From Prostheceraeus crozeri (taxonomy: Eukaryota > Platyhelminthes > Polycladida > Euryleptidae): a stretch of 64,000 bases of DNA. The stretch covers positions 822,989-886,988 of the forward strand of contig CAJQUW010014303.1 of assembly GCA_907163375.1 (NCBI GenBank), given 5' to 3'. Shown here piece after piece: positions 11,231 through 19,235 of this stretch (position 1 is its first letter; every line of letters starts with the position of its first letter). The translations under genes and the position numbers were made by a program. The notes below the pieces were generated by a model that saw nothing but the letters and a program-made list of their open reading frames with translations, ran no database searches and had not been told where the DNA came from.

Positions 11231-11668
11231 ATTAAGTCGTTGAAGTTAGCATCAACACTAGCATTATTTTTTCAAAATAATTTGCCCACATCTGGAATTT
11301 CACCAGTAACCATTTATTAACACAAGGAATTTGTCCATTGCTATCTCCTAGTCCAAAAGATAGTGCAAATATGTCATCCAAAAGAAAAACTTCATGCTAA
11401 GTAATGCAAACTTCACCAGCTAGCAAAACGAATTTGTCTACTCAAATATTCGGAGAATACTGGGATGTGTATTTGAGCTGACAAATTCGTTTTGCTAGCT
11501 GGTGAAGTTTGCATTACTTAGCATGAAGTTTTTCTTTTGAATGACCTATTTACATTATCTTTTGGACTACGAGATAGCAATGGGCAAATTCCTTTTGTTA
11601 ATAAATGGCTACTGGTGAAATTCCAGATGTGGGCAAATTATCAACGGCTAGCATCAACGACTTATTGG
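11231..11668. mobile_element. Long foldback element (about 200-bp arms)
   Basis: Left arm 11,231-11,438 and right arm about 11,482-11,668 are near-perfect inverted copies around a 43-bp loop. The innermost stretch, for example GCTAGCTGGTGAAGTTTGCA, is exact. The outermost stretches (ATTAAGTCGTTGAAGTTAGC and its mate near 11,647) show several mismatches and small indels. There is no coding potential. It sits in the intron, 42 bp left of the donor at 11,709, and 130 bp from the Polinton. Confidence 0.85.
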
Positions 11669-11709
11669 CATAGAACAATTTTCTTCTTAATTTCGCTACC
11701 ACAACTTAC

Positions 11710-11803
11710 TTCGTCTGTGGATGATGACACTGGAAACCCAAGATTGAGCAGACATCTAGTGGCACTGACGGCAGCACGGACTTCTTTCTTCGAGCTTGAC
11801 ATC
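11710..11803 (-). pseudogene. BEN/DUF4806-like gene, exon 3 (part left of the Polinton)
   Basis: Downstream half of an exon cut by the Polinton. The minus-strand reading continues from the Polinton edge through SSKKEVRAAVSATRCLL to SSSTDE, then a donor GAA|GTAAGT (exon end 11,710). It keeps the frame of the piece at 28,644-28,917 if one copy of the duplicated GACATC is counted. It is the target gene of the Polinton, not part of it. Confidence 0.7.
11798..11803. repeat. Polinton target-site duplication, left copy
   Basis: GACATC directly before AGTAGTATAGGG. The identical hexamer follows the right end at 28,638-28,643. Polintons make 6-bp duplications. Confidence 0.95.
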
Positions 11804-12315
11804 AGTAGTATAGGGTATAGGATTCGGCGCATCGCTTCGCTCAGCACCGAATCCCACACCTAGGTAGATACAAAAAATGAAAAAATACAAAAAAATAGGG
11901 TCCTCCTGAAATTTATAAAAAAAACAGCTAAAATAGATACAAAAAATGAAAAAATACAAAAAATAGGAAACTACCTTGAAATTTATAAAAAACATGTAAA
12001 ATCACTAATTTACGGGCTAAAATAGATACAAAATAGGAAAGTACCTCTAAAATCACCAATTTACGGGCCAAAATAGATGCGAAATGGGAAAAATACAATG
12101 TTTATGACCCATGAACAAAAATATTCATTTAAAAATGGAAGATGAAAAAACAAAAGAACCATCAGCCCCCTTATATCCTTCATTATCATATGACATAGAT
12201 ATAGCAAAACACAAAGATAGAGTCAGGTACATGAAAGACAAGGAAGCCCAATTATTACTTAAACTAGAACATTATAATAAATTAAGAAAACGATGGACGA
12301 TAGCTAAGAATGTGA
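11804..12315. repeat. Polinton left terminal inverted repeat
   Basis: 512 bp, matching the right repeat (28,200-28,637) base for base over the outer roughly 170 bp and again over the inner roughly 250 bp. The left copy is 74 bp longer because of extra copies of a short unit built on GCTAAAATAGATACAAAA. The repeat is long enough to include the promoter region and first 68 codons of the membrane-protein gene at the other end. Confidence 0.93.
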
Positions 12316-12320
12316 TGTAA
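12111..12320 (+). pseudogene. Truncated second copy of the terminal membrane-protein gene
   Basis: Inside the left terminal repeat. It encodes the first 68 residues of the protein encoded at 28,404-27,790, including the PSAPLYPSL motif, with two substitutions (DI for EM around residue 28), and then ends where the repeat ends. It is a by-product of the terminal repeat covering a gene start. Any product would lack the membrane segments. Nearby, at about 12,348-12,399, a short frame again spells PSATPSAPLYP. Confidence 0.85.
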
Positions 12321-12491
12321 CACAATTCCGCTGAAAACCCAAAAGTGATGAAAGGCGAAAACCCGTCAGCTACACCATCAGCCCCTTTATATCCGTAATG
12401 TAAAATCAACCATTTTTGCACAAAATTGTTTCTTATTCAACAAAATTGACGCGAAATTACATACACAATATTTGCAGATTTTCAACAGTAA

Positions 12492-12921
12492 TTTACAAAA
12501 TGTCAAGAAATGTCTCCTCGAAAGGAGAGATTTTACTCTGTAATTAAATTTGAAAAAGTCTCCTATCCAGGAGACATTTGCATTACTATATAATGATGTA
12601 AGTAGTGTATGAATTGACACACTTACAAAATGTCAAGAAATGTCTCCTCGAAAGGAGACATTTTACTCTGTAATTAAATTTGAAAAGTCTCCTGTCAAGG
12701 AGACATTTACATTACTATATAATGATGTAAGTAGTGCGTATGAATTGACACACTTACAAAATGTCAAGAAATGTCTCCTTGAAAGGAGACATTTTACTCT
12801 GTAATTAAATTTGAAAAGTCTCCTGTCAAGGAGACATTTTACATTACTATATAATGATATAAGTAGTGTATGAATTGACGCACTTACAAAATGTCAAGAA
12901 ATGTCTCCTCGAAAGGAGACA
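12492..12921. repeat. Tandem repeat of about 131 bp with GGAGACA hairpins
   Basis: Just over three copies (starts near 12,492, 12,622, 12,753 and 12,883). Each contains ATGTCTCCTCGAAAGGAGACA, a near-perfect hairpin, plus a second AAGTCTCCTGTCAAGGAGAC hairpin and an AT-rich spacer. There are no genes. The block lies between the left terminal repeat and the first left gene, where a replication or packaging signal, or a promoter array, could reside; that role is inference. Confidence 0.88.
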
Positions 12922-12947
12922 TGGTGAGAATGTTACATTTGAGACTA

Positions 12948-13556
12948 TCAGAACTCCATTGGGCTTTCCATTCTTGGGGTTTCCATTCTTGGGGTTTGCA
13001 TTATTTCTTCAAATGTTTTTCGCCGTCGTCCATTTTTGATGTGCGATGAAATTATACGAAAATTGATTTTAAAGAATGTTGCGGATTCATGAGAATCGGC
13101 GATGAACGGATATTGTAAATAAAAGTTATAAAGTCTTCTTAAAAACGCGACATAACTCCGGGAATATTGGAAATAGTCACTAAATGTATTTCCCGCACGT
13201 AGAATTTTGAATGCACGTCCCTTCAAGATAGCTAGTTTCAAACTACTGTTCTCATGATGATTTTCGTAGTTTTCAATTCTTTGTAAGAAACCACGTAGCG
13301 TCGGCAGAGTTACTTCTTTATTCAGTTCCTCGTTGAAATTAAATGATGACGATGATTCACAAGATGCAGTTAAAGATGTTTCAAAAGTTTCTATAATTCT
13401 CCATTCTTTGTATAAATAATCTTCCTCTTCTTTTGTCTTAATATTCCTCCTTCTGTACTCTTGGAAAACTTCTTCACATCGTCTCTTCTCTTCTTCGTTT
13501 GTAATGATTTTTAAAATATCCATCCTCAAATTGTTGAATTCAGTAAGTCGAGACAT
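12948..13556 (-). CDS. Polinton hypothetical protein, 202 aa
   Basis: I do not recognise this protein. An in-frame upstream ATG at 13,607 would add 17 residues, but the start at 13,556 (MSRLTEFNNLRMD) looks more natural. It is charged and helical (EEEKRRCEEVFQEYRRRN), with a Ser-rich patch (ESSSSFNF), a hydrophobic-aromatic middle (FSDYFQYSRSYVAFLRRLY) and a basic C-terminus ending in near repeats of TPRME. No membrane segment or cysteine pattern. It is the leftmost gene of the Polinton on this strand, beyond the protease, where accessory genes vary between elements. Confidence 0.6.
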   Translation of the reverse strand: MSRLTEFNNLRMDILKIITNEEEKRRCEEVFQEYRRRNIKTKEEEDYLYKEWRIIETFETSLTASCESSSSFNFNEELNKEVTLPTLRGFLQRIENYENHHENSSLKLAILKGRAFKILRAGNTFSDYFQYSRSYVAFLRRLYNFYLQYPFIADSHESATFFKINFRIISSHIKNGRRRKTFEEIMQTPRMETPRMESPMEF

Positions 13557-13800
13557 AATATTACACTTTTGCAGATGAATCGTGAAAGACACAGTCACGT
13601 AGAACACTCACAGAGAGAATGAAAATTGACAATACGTGGCAGCATCAGCTCCTAATGGCAACCGCTACTGCTTGTGGCAGACAATGGTGTCATGCATAAT
13701 GCGCTAGAGGCCGCCCCGCTAGAGGCAACAAAAGCCCTGAGTCATACAGATTGTGCAATTCTTTTGTGTCATTTCTGAAATAGAATTTATCTCATGTAAA

Positions 13801-14226
13801 ATGAATAACATAAATGACTTCTTAAAGCATTATGGAACACAGACAACAACGAATTTCGACCTAAAGAAAATTGCTAATCAATTAGGAATAAAGAACTTTC
13901 ATGTTTTAATGAGAGACGAATTACAATTGATCAAAAATAAGCCAACTGTAAATTTCATAACGAATCTTCACACTTCAGACCAAAACGGCGTACATTGGTC
14001 AGCAGGTATCTTTAGTAAAAACGGAGATAATTATTATTTTGACTCATACGGACTTTCACCTACAAATGAAGTAAAAGAATTACTTGGAACGGGAACATAC
14101 AATACGTTTCAAATTCAAACACCAGGCACTACCTATTGTGGTCAATTATGTTTATACGTTTTGTACAAATTACAAAAAGGAGTACCATTTCTAGATATAA
14201 TGTTAGAGTTAAACAATGATAATTAA
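13801..14226 (+). CDS. Polinton adenain-like cysteine protease (PRO)
   Basis: Maturation protease that cleaves virion proteins, related to adenovirus adenain and Ulp1-type C5/C48 proteases. From Met at 13,801 (141 aa): His65 in NGVHWSAG, Asp81 in YYFDSYG and Cys113 in TYCGQLCLY make the expected His-Asp-Cys order, and the C-terminal half after Cys113 is short, as in Polinton proteases. An upstream in-frame ATG at 13,753 would add 16 residues but no conserved sequence. The 3' end overlaps the integrase gene on the other strand by 4 bp (convergent genes). Candidate substrates are the pVI-like and PX-like proteins encoded nearby. Confidence 0.9.
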   Translation: MNNINDFLKHYGTQTTTNFDLKKIANQLGIKNFHVLMRDELQLIKNKPTVNFITNLHTSDQNGVHWSAGIFSKNGDNYYFDSYGLSPTNEVKELLGTGTYNTFQIQTPGTTYCGQLCLYVLYKLQKGVPFLDIMLELNNDN

Positions 14227-15494
14227 AGCTCGGTTTTCTGTAATTCGTTTTCATAGAATCTACCTTTGATATCCTCATTATCTAAATCTATAATTTCATA
14301 AGTAAACGGATAAGTTTGATTTATTTTAGAAACTTCAAATATCTCTTTAGTCCAATAGCCAACAAAGCCTTTTTCAAATTTATTCTTGTATTTAAATATT
14401 CGTACCCTATCTCCAATTTTAAATTTCGGCTTACGTTTCTGTAAATTCGGATTACTCTCATTCGAATAATTATTTTCGAATATTTTCTTTCGTATTAAAT
14501 CAGGGTCGTCAGAAGCATTCTTTGGAGTTTCTTCAATACCTGAATGAATCTTATTGTTATACTCTTCTACAACTCCTGGTAATATCTTCAACCATTTCTG
14601 ATTTCTTTGCTCAGTAAATTTCTTAAAGATCTTACCTTTTAGCGTTCTATTAAAGCGCTCTATTACTACAGCCTTTCCTGCATTTTCAGTTGAATAAACA
14701 GTTTCAAATAGTGGCTTTACATTTCGGTTATAAAATTCCGACCCTTTATCAACGAATAGCTTTTTTGGCTTTCTAAAACTTTCTTTAAAGATTTCTTCAA
14801 ACGCATATTTAACTGACAGACCACTTTTGTTTTTTAAAGGTTTTACCCAAGCATATCGTGTATATAAATCTATAACGGTCAATGCGTACTTAAACCCTCT
14901 TTCATTAGGCATATTAATTAGATCTGCACTCCAAATATCATCTTTATTAAATACTTTTACCTTCAATAGATATTTCGGCTTTCTGTATTCCTTGTGAATT
15001 TCGGACGCGTAGGTTCGAGCGTTGCTCTCAGACAGCTTTGCTGCCGTTTCATCTATCCCCTGCCCAAAAAGCATTTTTGCTTGTAAAGCTTTCTTAACAA
15101 ACATTCTTTCAATTCTTTCTCTAAAGGAAGGATTCTGAATACTATCTAATTCTTGTATCATTTTCTTATCTGCTTCATGTCGAGAACTTAGGTCATGATT
15201 TCGATAAGCTAAATCATGTTTATAAGCGGCGGCGTCTACTCTATTTATTGGTTTACTATTTTCTCTAGGCGTGTCATCATCGTTTAATCTTAAATCTAAT
15301 CTTGTGCCGGGACCAGTAAAATTATGCCCAGGTAAATGTTTCTCCTTCGAATATTTACTCCAAATAAAGCCAGGAAAGTTTTCTAATGCTTTTTGTATAT
15401 CACCTCCGGTGTGGTGTGGAACTTTGTTCTTCTCACCTTTTAAGAGATAATCCATTAGATCTAGATTTGAAATCCTTAAGTTATTCAAATTCAT
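14223..15494 (-). CDS. Polinton phospholipase A2 - integrase fusion
   Basis: One 423-residue frame with two enzymes. Residues about 55-115 match the parvovirus VP1-unique PLA2 fold: GPG calcium loop (61-63) followed by TRLDLRL, PINRVDAAA, the HDLAY active site (His93, Asp94) and HEADKKM (Asp109). Such domains let parvoviruses leave endosomes. Residues about 185-290 are a retroviral-type integrase core: Asp191 in WSADLINM, Asp249 in FVDKGSEF, Glu279 in VVIERFNRTLK, then a C-terminal SH3-like part (KIGDRVRIFKY). The integrase inserts the element and makes 6-bp duplications. No HHCC zinc finger is seen N-terminal to the core; the PLA2 domain occupies that place. PLA2 domains are known in adintoviruses; the fusion to integrase is the odd point. 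Confidence 0.9.
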   Translation of the reverse strand: MNLNNLRISNLDLMDYLLKGEKNKVPHHTGGDIQKALENFPGFIWSKYSKEKHLPGHNFTGPGTRLDLRLNDDDTPRENSKPINRVDAAAYKHDLAYRNHDLSSRHEADKKMIQELDSIQNPSFRERIERMFVKKALQAKMLFGQGIDETAAKLSESNARTYASEIHKEYRKPKYLLKVKVFNKDDIWSADLINMPNERGFKYALTVIDLYTRYAWVKPLKNKSGLSVKYAFEEIFKESFRKPKKLFVDKGSEFYNRNVKPLFETVYSTENAGKAVVIERFNRTLKGKIFKKFTEQRNQKWLKILPGVVEEYNNKIHSGIEETPKNASDDPDLIRKKIFENNYSNESNPNLQKRKPKFKIGDRVRIFKYKNKFEKGFVGYWTKEIFEVSKINQTYPFTYEIIDLDNEDIKGRFYENELQKTEL

Positions 15495-15510
15495 TTTTAA
15501 AGATTAAATC

Positions 15511-15984
15511 TTATCGCACCATACTAGGATTTAGATATATGCCAGATCCGTCTTTTGTTTCTTTTATTTGAATCAAATCATCAATATTGTGTAGGACATT
15601 TTTAAGAACTCGTTTCCCTTCATCAACTAAATTTAATTTGCTAATGAAATTATCTACTATTCCGTCACCTCTAGCAGCTTTCTCTAACTCCCTATTATGA
15701 CGTTTTTGCTCTTCTAATGCTGCCTTCTCTGCTTTATTTTTATTTACTGCCTGGACAATACCAGCTGTCCCACCTGCAACACTTCCTGCTGCTGCTATAC
15801 CACCTATGATTAGCGGAATTAATGGGAGAATTCCACCATTCTTTTCTTCTTGTAATTTGATATTCTCTATCATTGGTTTACTTATGTAATACTTCCTTTT
15901 GTTAATCGTAATAGTTTTAGGGGTATTTTTGTCAATGATGTTACGTAGTTTTAATTCAACCGTTTTATTATTCACTTGCGCCAT
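15511..15984 (-). CDS. Polinton PX-like minor virion protein
   Basis: 157 aa. A basic N-terminus (TITINKRKYYISKPM) is followed by a Gly/Ala/Ile hydrophobic stretch (residues about 52-79, GGILPLIPLIIGGIAAAG), then a charged helix (KAEKAALEEQKRHNRELEKA) and GDGIVDNF. This layout matches the adenovirus pX/pVI-like, membrane-active minor capsid proteins of Polintons and adintoviruses. It lies 16 bp downstream of nothing else and directly upstream of the integrase gene on the same strand, so the two may be co-transcribed. The assignment is by composition and position, not by clear homology. Confidence 0.65.
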   Translation of the reverse strand: MAQVNNKTVELKLRNIIDKNTPKTITINKRKYYISKPMIENIKLQEEKNGGILPLIPLIIGGIAAAGSVAGGTAGIVQAVNKNKAEKAALEEQKRHNRELEKAARGDGIVDNFISKLNLVDEGKRVLKNVLHNIDDLIQIKETKDGSGIYLNPSMVR

Positions 15985-15989
15985 TTTTT

Positions 15990-16125
15990 AATAAAAAATT
16001 TATAGTCTTTGGTTTAGCCTATCACTTTTTGTTCAGAGGCTTTAGCCTATCGGACCAAAGGTCCTAAGGTTACTAACCGATCGGAGAGAAGCTCCTCTGG
16101 CTTTAGCCTATCGACGAAGTCTTGG
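15990..16125. repeat. Intergenic hairpin repeats in the Polinton
   Basis: Short hairpins with recurring GGCTTTAGCCTATCG: AGGCTTTAGCCT, GGACC-AAA-GGTCC and GGAG-AGAA-GCTCC. Similar words appear at 17,495-17,525 and 17,985-18,005, and a GC-rich variant at 25,196-25,320. All sit between Polinton genes. Likely 3'-end or spacing elements; no function is proven. Confidence 0.75.
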
Positions 16126-16131
16126 GTTTTT

Positions 16132-17466
16132 CTAACCAATCCTAACCATCTTTCCATTAAGAATTTCAATAGAATATTCGGTGTCTTCTAGCAATAAACC
16201 ATAAGCCATCAATGATGTTGTGGAATTTGTCTTTTCAATATTAATTGTCACATCACAACCATTCTTAATAATATCTTCCGATTGTGCGCTTAAATCAAAG
16301 CATAAGACAGGATATAAATTCTTCCAATCTACAGGATTTAATTGTGCTTCTACTCCAAATTCTCGGCACAAATTTCTATAAGCATCATATCCTTCCATAA
16401 ACTGATTATTGGTGTTATCAAATCTCAATGGATCAATAGGATAACGTGTTTGATTTAATGAAATTTGTAAACTTCGAATTGAATTAATATGGAAAAGATT
16501 ATTGTTCTTATCAAAACTAGGCGTTTCATTCTTTTGAAAAGTGAGCAAAAAATATCTTGGAGTATTTGATGTCCTTGTGAAATGCCAGTTAAATCTTTGT
16601 TCAGTAAAAGTGACAGAGCTTGCAGTACGCTTCATAAAACTTACTGGAATTGGTTTATTAGTATCTAATCGTTTCGTAATAGTTAATTCAACCTCTAAAC
16701 TAGGAGTAATGTGCTTAATCCACCATTCAAGTCTATCAATTTTTAGGTATGCTTTCTTCCCAGCCTTTCCATAAAATATTGATTCATTATTTACAGTGCG
16801 ATGAACTATGAGTTTGAATTTCAAGTGATATGATATTTTAGTGTAATCCAAATACCCGAATAATGGAGACAATGACCAATCAACAGTTTGTTTACTTTTA
16901 TTATTAAAATTGCGTCTTTTCTGGTATGAGCTATTTTGTGTACTGTTTAACTGTTTCACTATGTTTTCTACATCTTTCGCAATTCCTGCTGTATCTATTC
17001 CAGTGTGAGTTAAATCATCTTTAAGTATGCCGGTATGGTTATCAGGTAACCATCCTTCGATTTCATGCATTTTAGTATTTTCACCTATTGTTACAAATCG
17101 AAGCATTGAATCAATAATGCCAGGTGAATCACTTATGGTTTCTATATTTTGTGTTGCAACATCTAAACGCATTTGTGTGAATAATCTTGGGAAGAAATTG
17201 TTTTCTAATGTAATATTATCCGTAGCAGGTAATGGTGTTGTAAAATCAGCATCAGAATATAGAGAATATTCACAGTGTAAAAATGAATCGGGTAAATATA
17301 AATAACTTTGTTGATTGTCAACTTCAAAAATTAAATCACCTCCAGTATTCACTCTACTGGAAGAACCGGGGTTCATAGCAATTCTTATATAGTCATTCTT
17401 TTTTTGATTGTAAGTAATGAACGGGGGATCATCTAATCTAAATTTGCTTTCAAACAGAGTTGCCAT
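16132..17466 (-). CDS. Polinton major capsid protein (double jelly-roll)
   Basis: 444 aa. Matches the hexon-like major capsid protein of Polintons and adintoviruses: N-terminal MATLFESKFRLDDPPF, a DLIFEVDNQQSYLYLPDSF strand pair, a middle loop with FGYLDYTKISYHLKFKL, SSVTFTEQRFNWHFTRTSN, and a C-terminal module with EFGVEAQLNPVDWKN followed by YPVLCFDLSAQSE. It would trimerise into the pseudo-hexagonal capsomers. The start at 17,466 is preceded on the minus strand by an AT-rich TAATAAAAAAATATA leader like that of the neighbouring genes. Family assignment rests on length, strand pattern and the C-terminal signature. Confidence 0.88.
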   Translation of the reverse strand: MATLFESKFRLDDPPFITYNQKKNDYIRIAMNPGSSSRVNTGGDLIFEVDNQQSYLYLPDSFLHCEYSLYSDADFTTPLPATDNITLENNFFPRLFTQMRLDVATQNIETISDSPGIIDSMLRFVTIGENTKMHEIEGWLPDNHTGILKDDLTHTGIDTAGIAKDVENIVKQLNSTQNSSYQKRRNFNNKSKQTVDWSLSPLFGYLDYTKISYHLKFKLIVHRTVNNESIFYGKAGKKAYLKIDRLEWWIKHITPSLEVELTITKRLDTNKPIPVSFMKRTASSVTFTEQRFNWHFTRTSNTPRYFLLTFQKNETPSFDKNNNLFHINSIRSLQISLNQTRYPIDPLRFDNTNNQFMEGYDAYRNLCREFGVEAQLNPVDWKNLYPVLCFDLSAQSEDIIKNGCDVTINIEKTNSTTSLMAYGLLLEDTEYSIEILNGKMVRIG

Positions 17467-17528
17467 TATATTTTTTTATTAGAAAAAATCAGTTTGATAC
17501 TCGGCTAAAGCCTCTGAACAAGGTTCTA

Positions 17529-17963
17529 CTAGAATTTTGCTAGACCATTTCCTCTCATTTCTTCAATTGTTTTTTCATCATGTTTACTTTCCATCTTCGC
17601 TAATTTAGCAATTTTGTTTTTTGTTTCCTCTGAGAGCTTTTTGTCTTTTTGCATTTCTTTTGCATCATTTCTAAGTTTGCGAATAGCTTCTAGTTGCTTT
17701 AATTCGTTTTGTGACTTAACAGCATTCGATATTGCACTAGCTGTACTACCTATAGCAGCTGCTCCTTTAGCAGCAGATGAAATCAAATCTTTATTATTTT
17801 TAATCAAGTTAACGATACTACCGATACCAGAAAAGATGCCAGCTCCTTCTGTTTGAACAGTTTCTACACTGTCATAATGGTACACAGGATTCATACGTGG
17901 TTCATGAGCAATTTTATTATTTGAAGCAAAATGTTTAAGATTGTGTTTATAAATTATAGGCAT
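17529..17963 (-). CDS. Polinton pVI-like minor virion protein
   Basis: 144 aa. The central amphipathic region GAGIFSGIGSIVNLIKNN plus AAKGAAAIGSTASAI resembles the membrane-lytic helix of adenovirus pVI, followed by a Lys/Glu-rich helix. Near the C-terminus, Met136-Gly140 reads MRGNG, which fits the adenain cleavage consensus (M/I/L)-X-G-X|G, so the element's own protease may trim the last residues. It is adjacent to and on the same strand as the capsid gene (62 bp upstream of it), as expected for a late structural cluster. Confidence 0.72.
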   Translation of the reverse strand: MPIIYKHNLKHFASNNKIAHEPRMNPVYHYDSVETVQTEGAGIFSGIGSIVNLIKNNKDLISSAAKGAAAIGSTASAISNAVKSQNELKQLEAIRKLRNDAKEMQKDKKLSEETKNKIAKLAKMESKHDEKTIEEMRGNGLAKF

Positions 17964-18009
17964 TTTTTTAAGCTTAAATTTGACTTTTGGACCGATCGGC
18001 TAAATTCTA

Positions 18010-18825
18010 TTAAGATTTACGTTTGTGTATGGACAACAACTTCGCGGTAACTTTATTAATTGCCTGTTGCACTTTATCTATTGCGTCAAGCAGCGTGTGA
18101 TGTACTTTAATTTCTTTTTCATTTACTTCTATTTTTTTCTCACTTTTCTTTACTTCTGTTTTAAGAGCGGCCAATTGAACTTTAATAGCATTCAACTGTT
18201 CCTTATTTCCTTTATCTAAATTCGTTTTAAGGGTCTTCAATTCACTAACCTTTTGTTTAAGTGCTTTAACTTCATTTATCATTCTGTTCATTTGCTTTAC
18301 TTGTTGTGTGATACGGCTACTTAATTCACCAACACTTTTTTGGAATGTGGATTGCAGCTGTTGTAAGTGTTGTAATAATTTTCGATTCTTTTCGCTTACT
18401 TTTTCTAACTCTTCTTTCAGTTGTATATTTTGTTTTGTATTCTTTGCAATGGCAGACTTTAAATTTAGTGATAACAGGATCACAAGTTTTGAATGTTCTG
18501 TTATTTTTTTATGAAGTTTTGCTATATCTGCTTCTATATTTCCATGTTTGCTACTTAGGTCTGTTAGCTTTTCTTGCAGTCTTTCATCATTCTGCTTTAG
18601 AAGCTTGGTTTCTTTCGTTAGTGGAGAGAGCAGTGACACAATTCTATCGAACTGTTTATCAACATATTCTTTATTTGCTAACTCAGTACTTTGTTGTGGA
18701 AGAATAGAAAGATGTAACGGACCTGTTAAAATGTCTCCAGTTTTCATGATATAGTTGTCTAGTTCTATTTCTGATTCTTGATTATTCGGTGTGTAAGCAC
18801 ACCCGCCAACATTTGTTAACATCAT
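18010..18825 (-). CDS. Polinton long coiled-coil, fibre-like protein
   Basis: 271 aa. Residues about 28-60 (MKTGDILTGPLHLS, then ELANKEYVDKQ) match the short module common at the start of phage and giant-virus tail or collar fibre proteins (G-x-L-x-G-x-L ... A-x-K-x-Y-V-D). Residues about 70-265 are an almost unbroken heptad-rich coiled coil (Leu/Lys/Glu, few Gly or Pro). No head domain follows. A trimeric vertex fibre, or part of one, is the simplest guess, and it lies in the structural gene cluster. An internal scaffold is an alternative. The start at 18,825 was kept because MLTNVGG begins shortly after. Confidence 0.62.
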   Translation of the reverse strand: MMLTNVGGCAYTPNNQESEIELDNYIMKTGDILTGPLHLSILPQQSTELANKEYVDKQFDRIVSLLSPLTKETKLLKQNDERLQEKLTDLSSKHGNIEADIAKLHKKITEHSKLVILLSLNLKSAIAKNTKQNIQLKEELEKVSEKNRKLLQHLQQLQSTFQKSVGELSSRITQQVKQMNRMINEVKALKQKVSELKTLKTNLDKGNKEQLNAIKVQLAALKTEVKKSEKKIEVNEKEIKVHHTLLDAIDKVQQAINKVTAKLLSIHKRKS

Positions 18826-18857
18826 TTTTTTCTAGATTATTTTTTTCTGCTAAAAAT

Positions 18858-19229
18858 ATGTTAACCAACAATTCATCATTAAATAAACATATGAGAACAT
18901 GTAGTGATTATGGAAAAAGTGTAACATCTAAGAACTTTGCGCGTCACCAAAAAATATGTCAATCACCACCACAACCAAAAGTAAAAGATAGACAATGTTC
19001 GAATTGTAATAAGTTTTTTACTAGTCAAGGTTTCTTTAATCATTCTAATTCATGTGTTATTAGTACACGAAAATGCACTAATTGTCAAATAGTTAAGCCC
19101 AAAACAGAATTTTATGATAGTAAATACCGGTGTAAAGAATGTTTAAAAACACAAGTGAGATGTAACAAGTGTAATAAAGTTCTGTTGGAGAGAAACTTCT
19201 CACGACATGCAGCAATTTGTGTAATTTGA
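18858..19229 (+). CDS. Polinton Cys/His zinc-finger protein
   Basis: 123 aa from the ATG at 18,858. An upstream in-frame start at 18,789 would overlap the divergent fibre-like gene. Four Cys/His clusters: LNKHMRTCSDYG, CSNCNKFFTSQGFFNHSNSC, a CTNC...CKEC ribbon (KYRCKEC), and CNKCNKVLLERNFSRHAAIC. These are C2HC/C2H2-type fingers, basic overall, likely nucleic-acid binding; a transcription regulator of the element is plausible. It begins a plus-strand run of genes and is divergent from the structural cluster, with only 32 bp between the two starts. Confidence 0.7.
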   Translation: MLTNNSSLNKHMRTCSDYGKSVTSKNFARHQKICQSPPQPKVKDRQCSNCNKFFTSQGFFNHSNSCVISTRKCTNCQIVKPKTEFYDSKYRCKECLKTQVRCNKCNKVLLERNFSRHAAICVI

Positions 19230-19235
19230 TTAATT

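Noticed and set aside
18025-18754. Plus-strand hydrophobic frames opposite the coiled-coil gene
   Set aside because: Antisense shadows of Lys/Glu-rich codons, which read as Phe/Leu-rich on the other strand.
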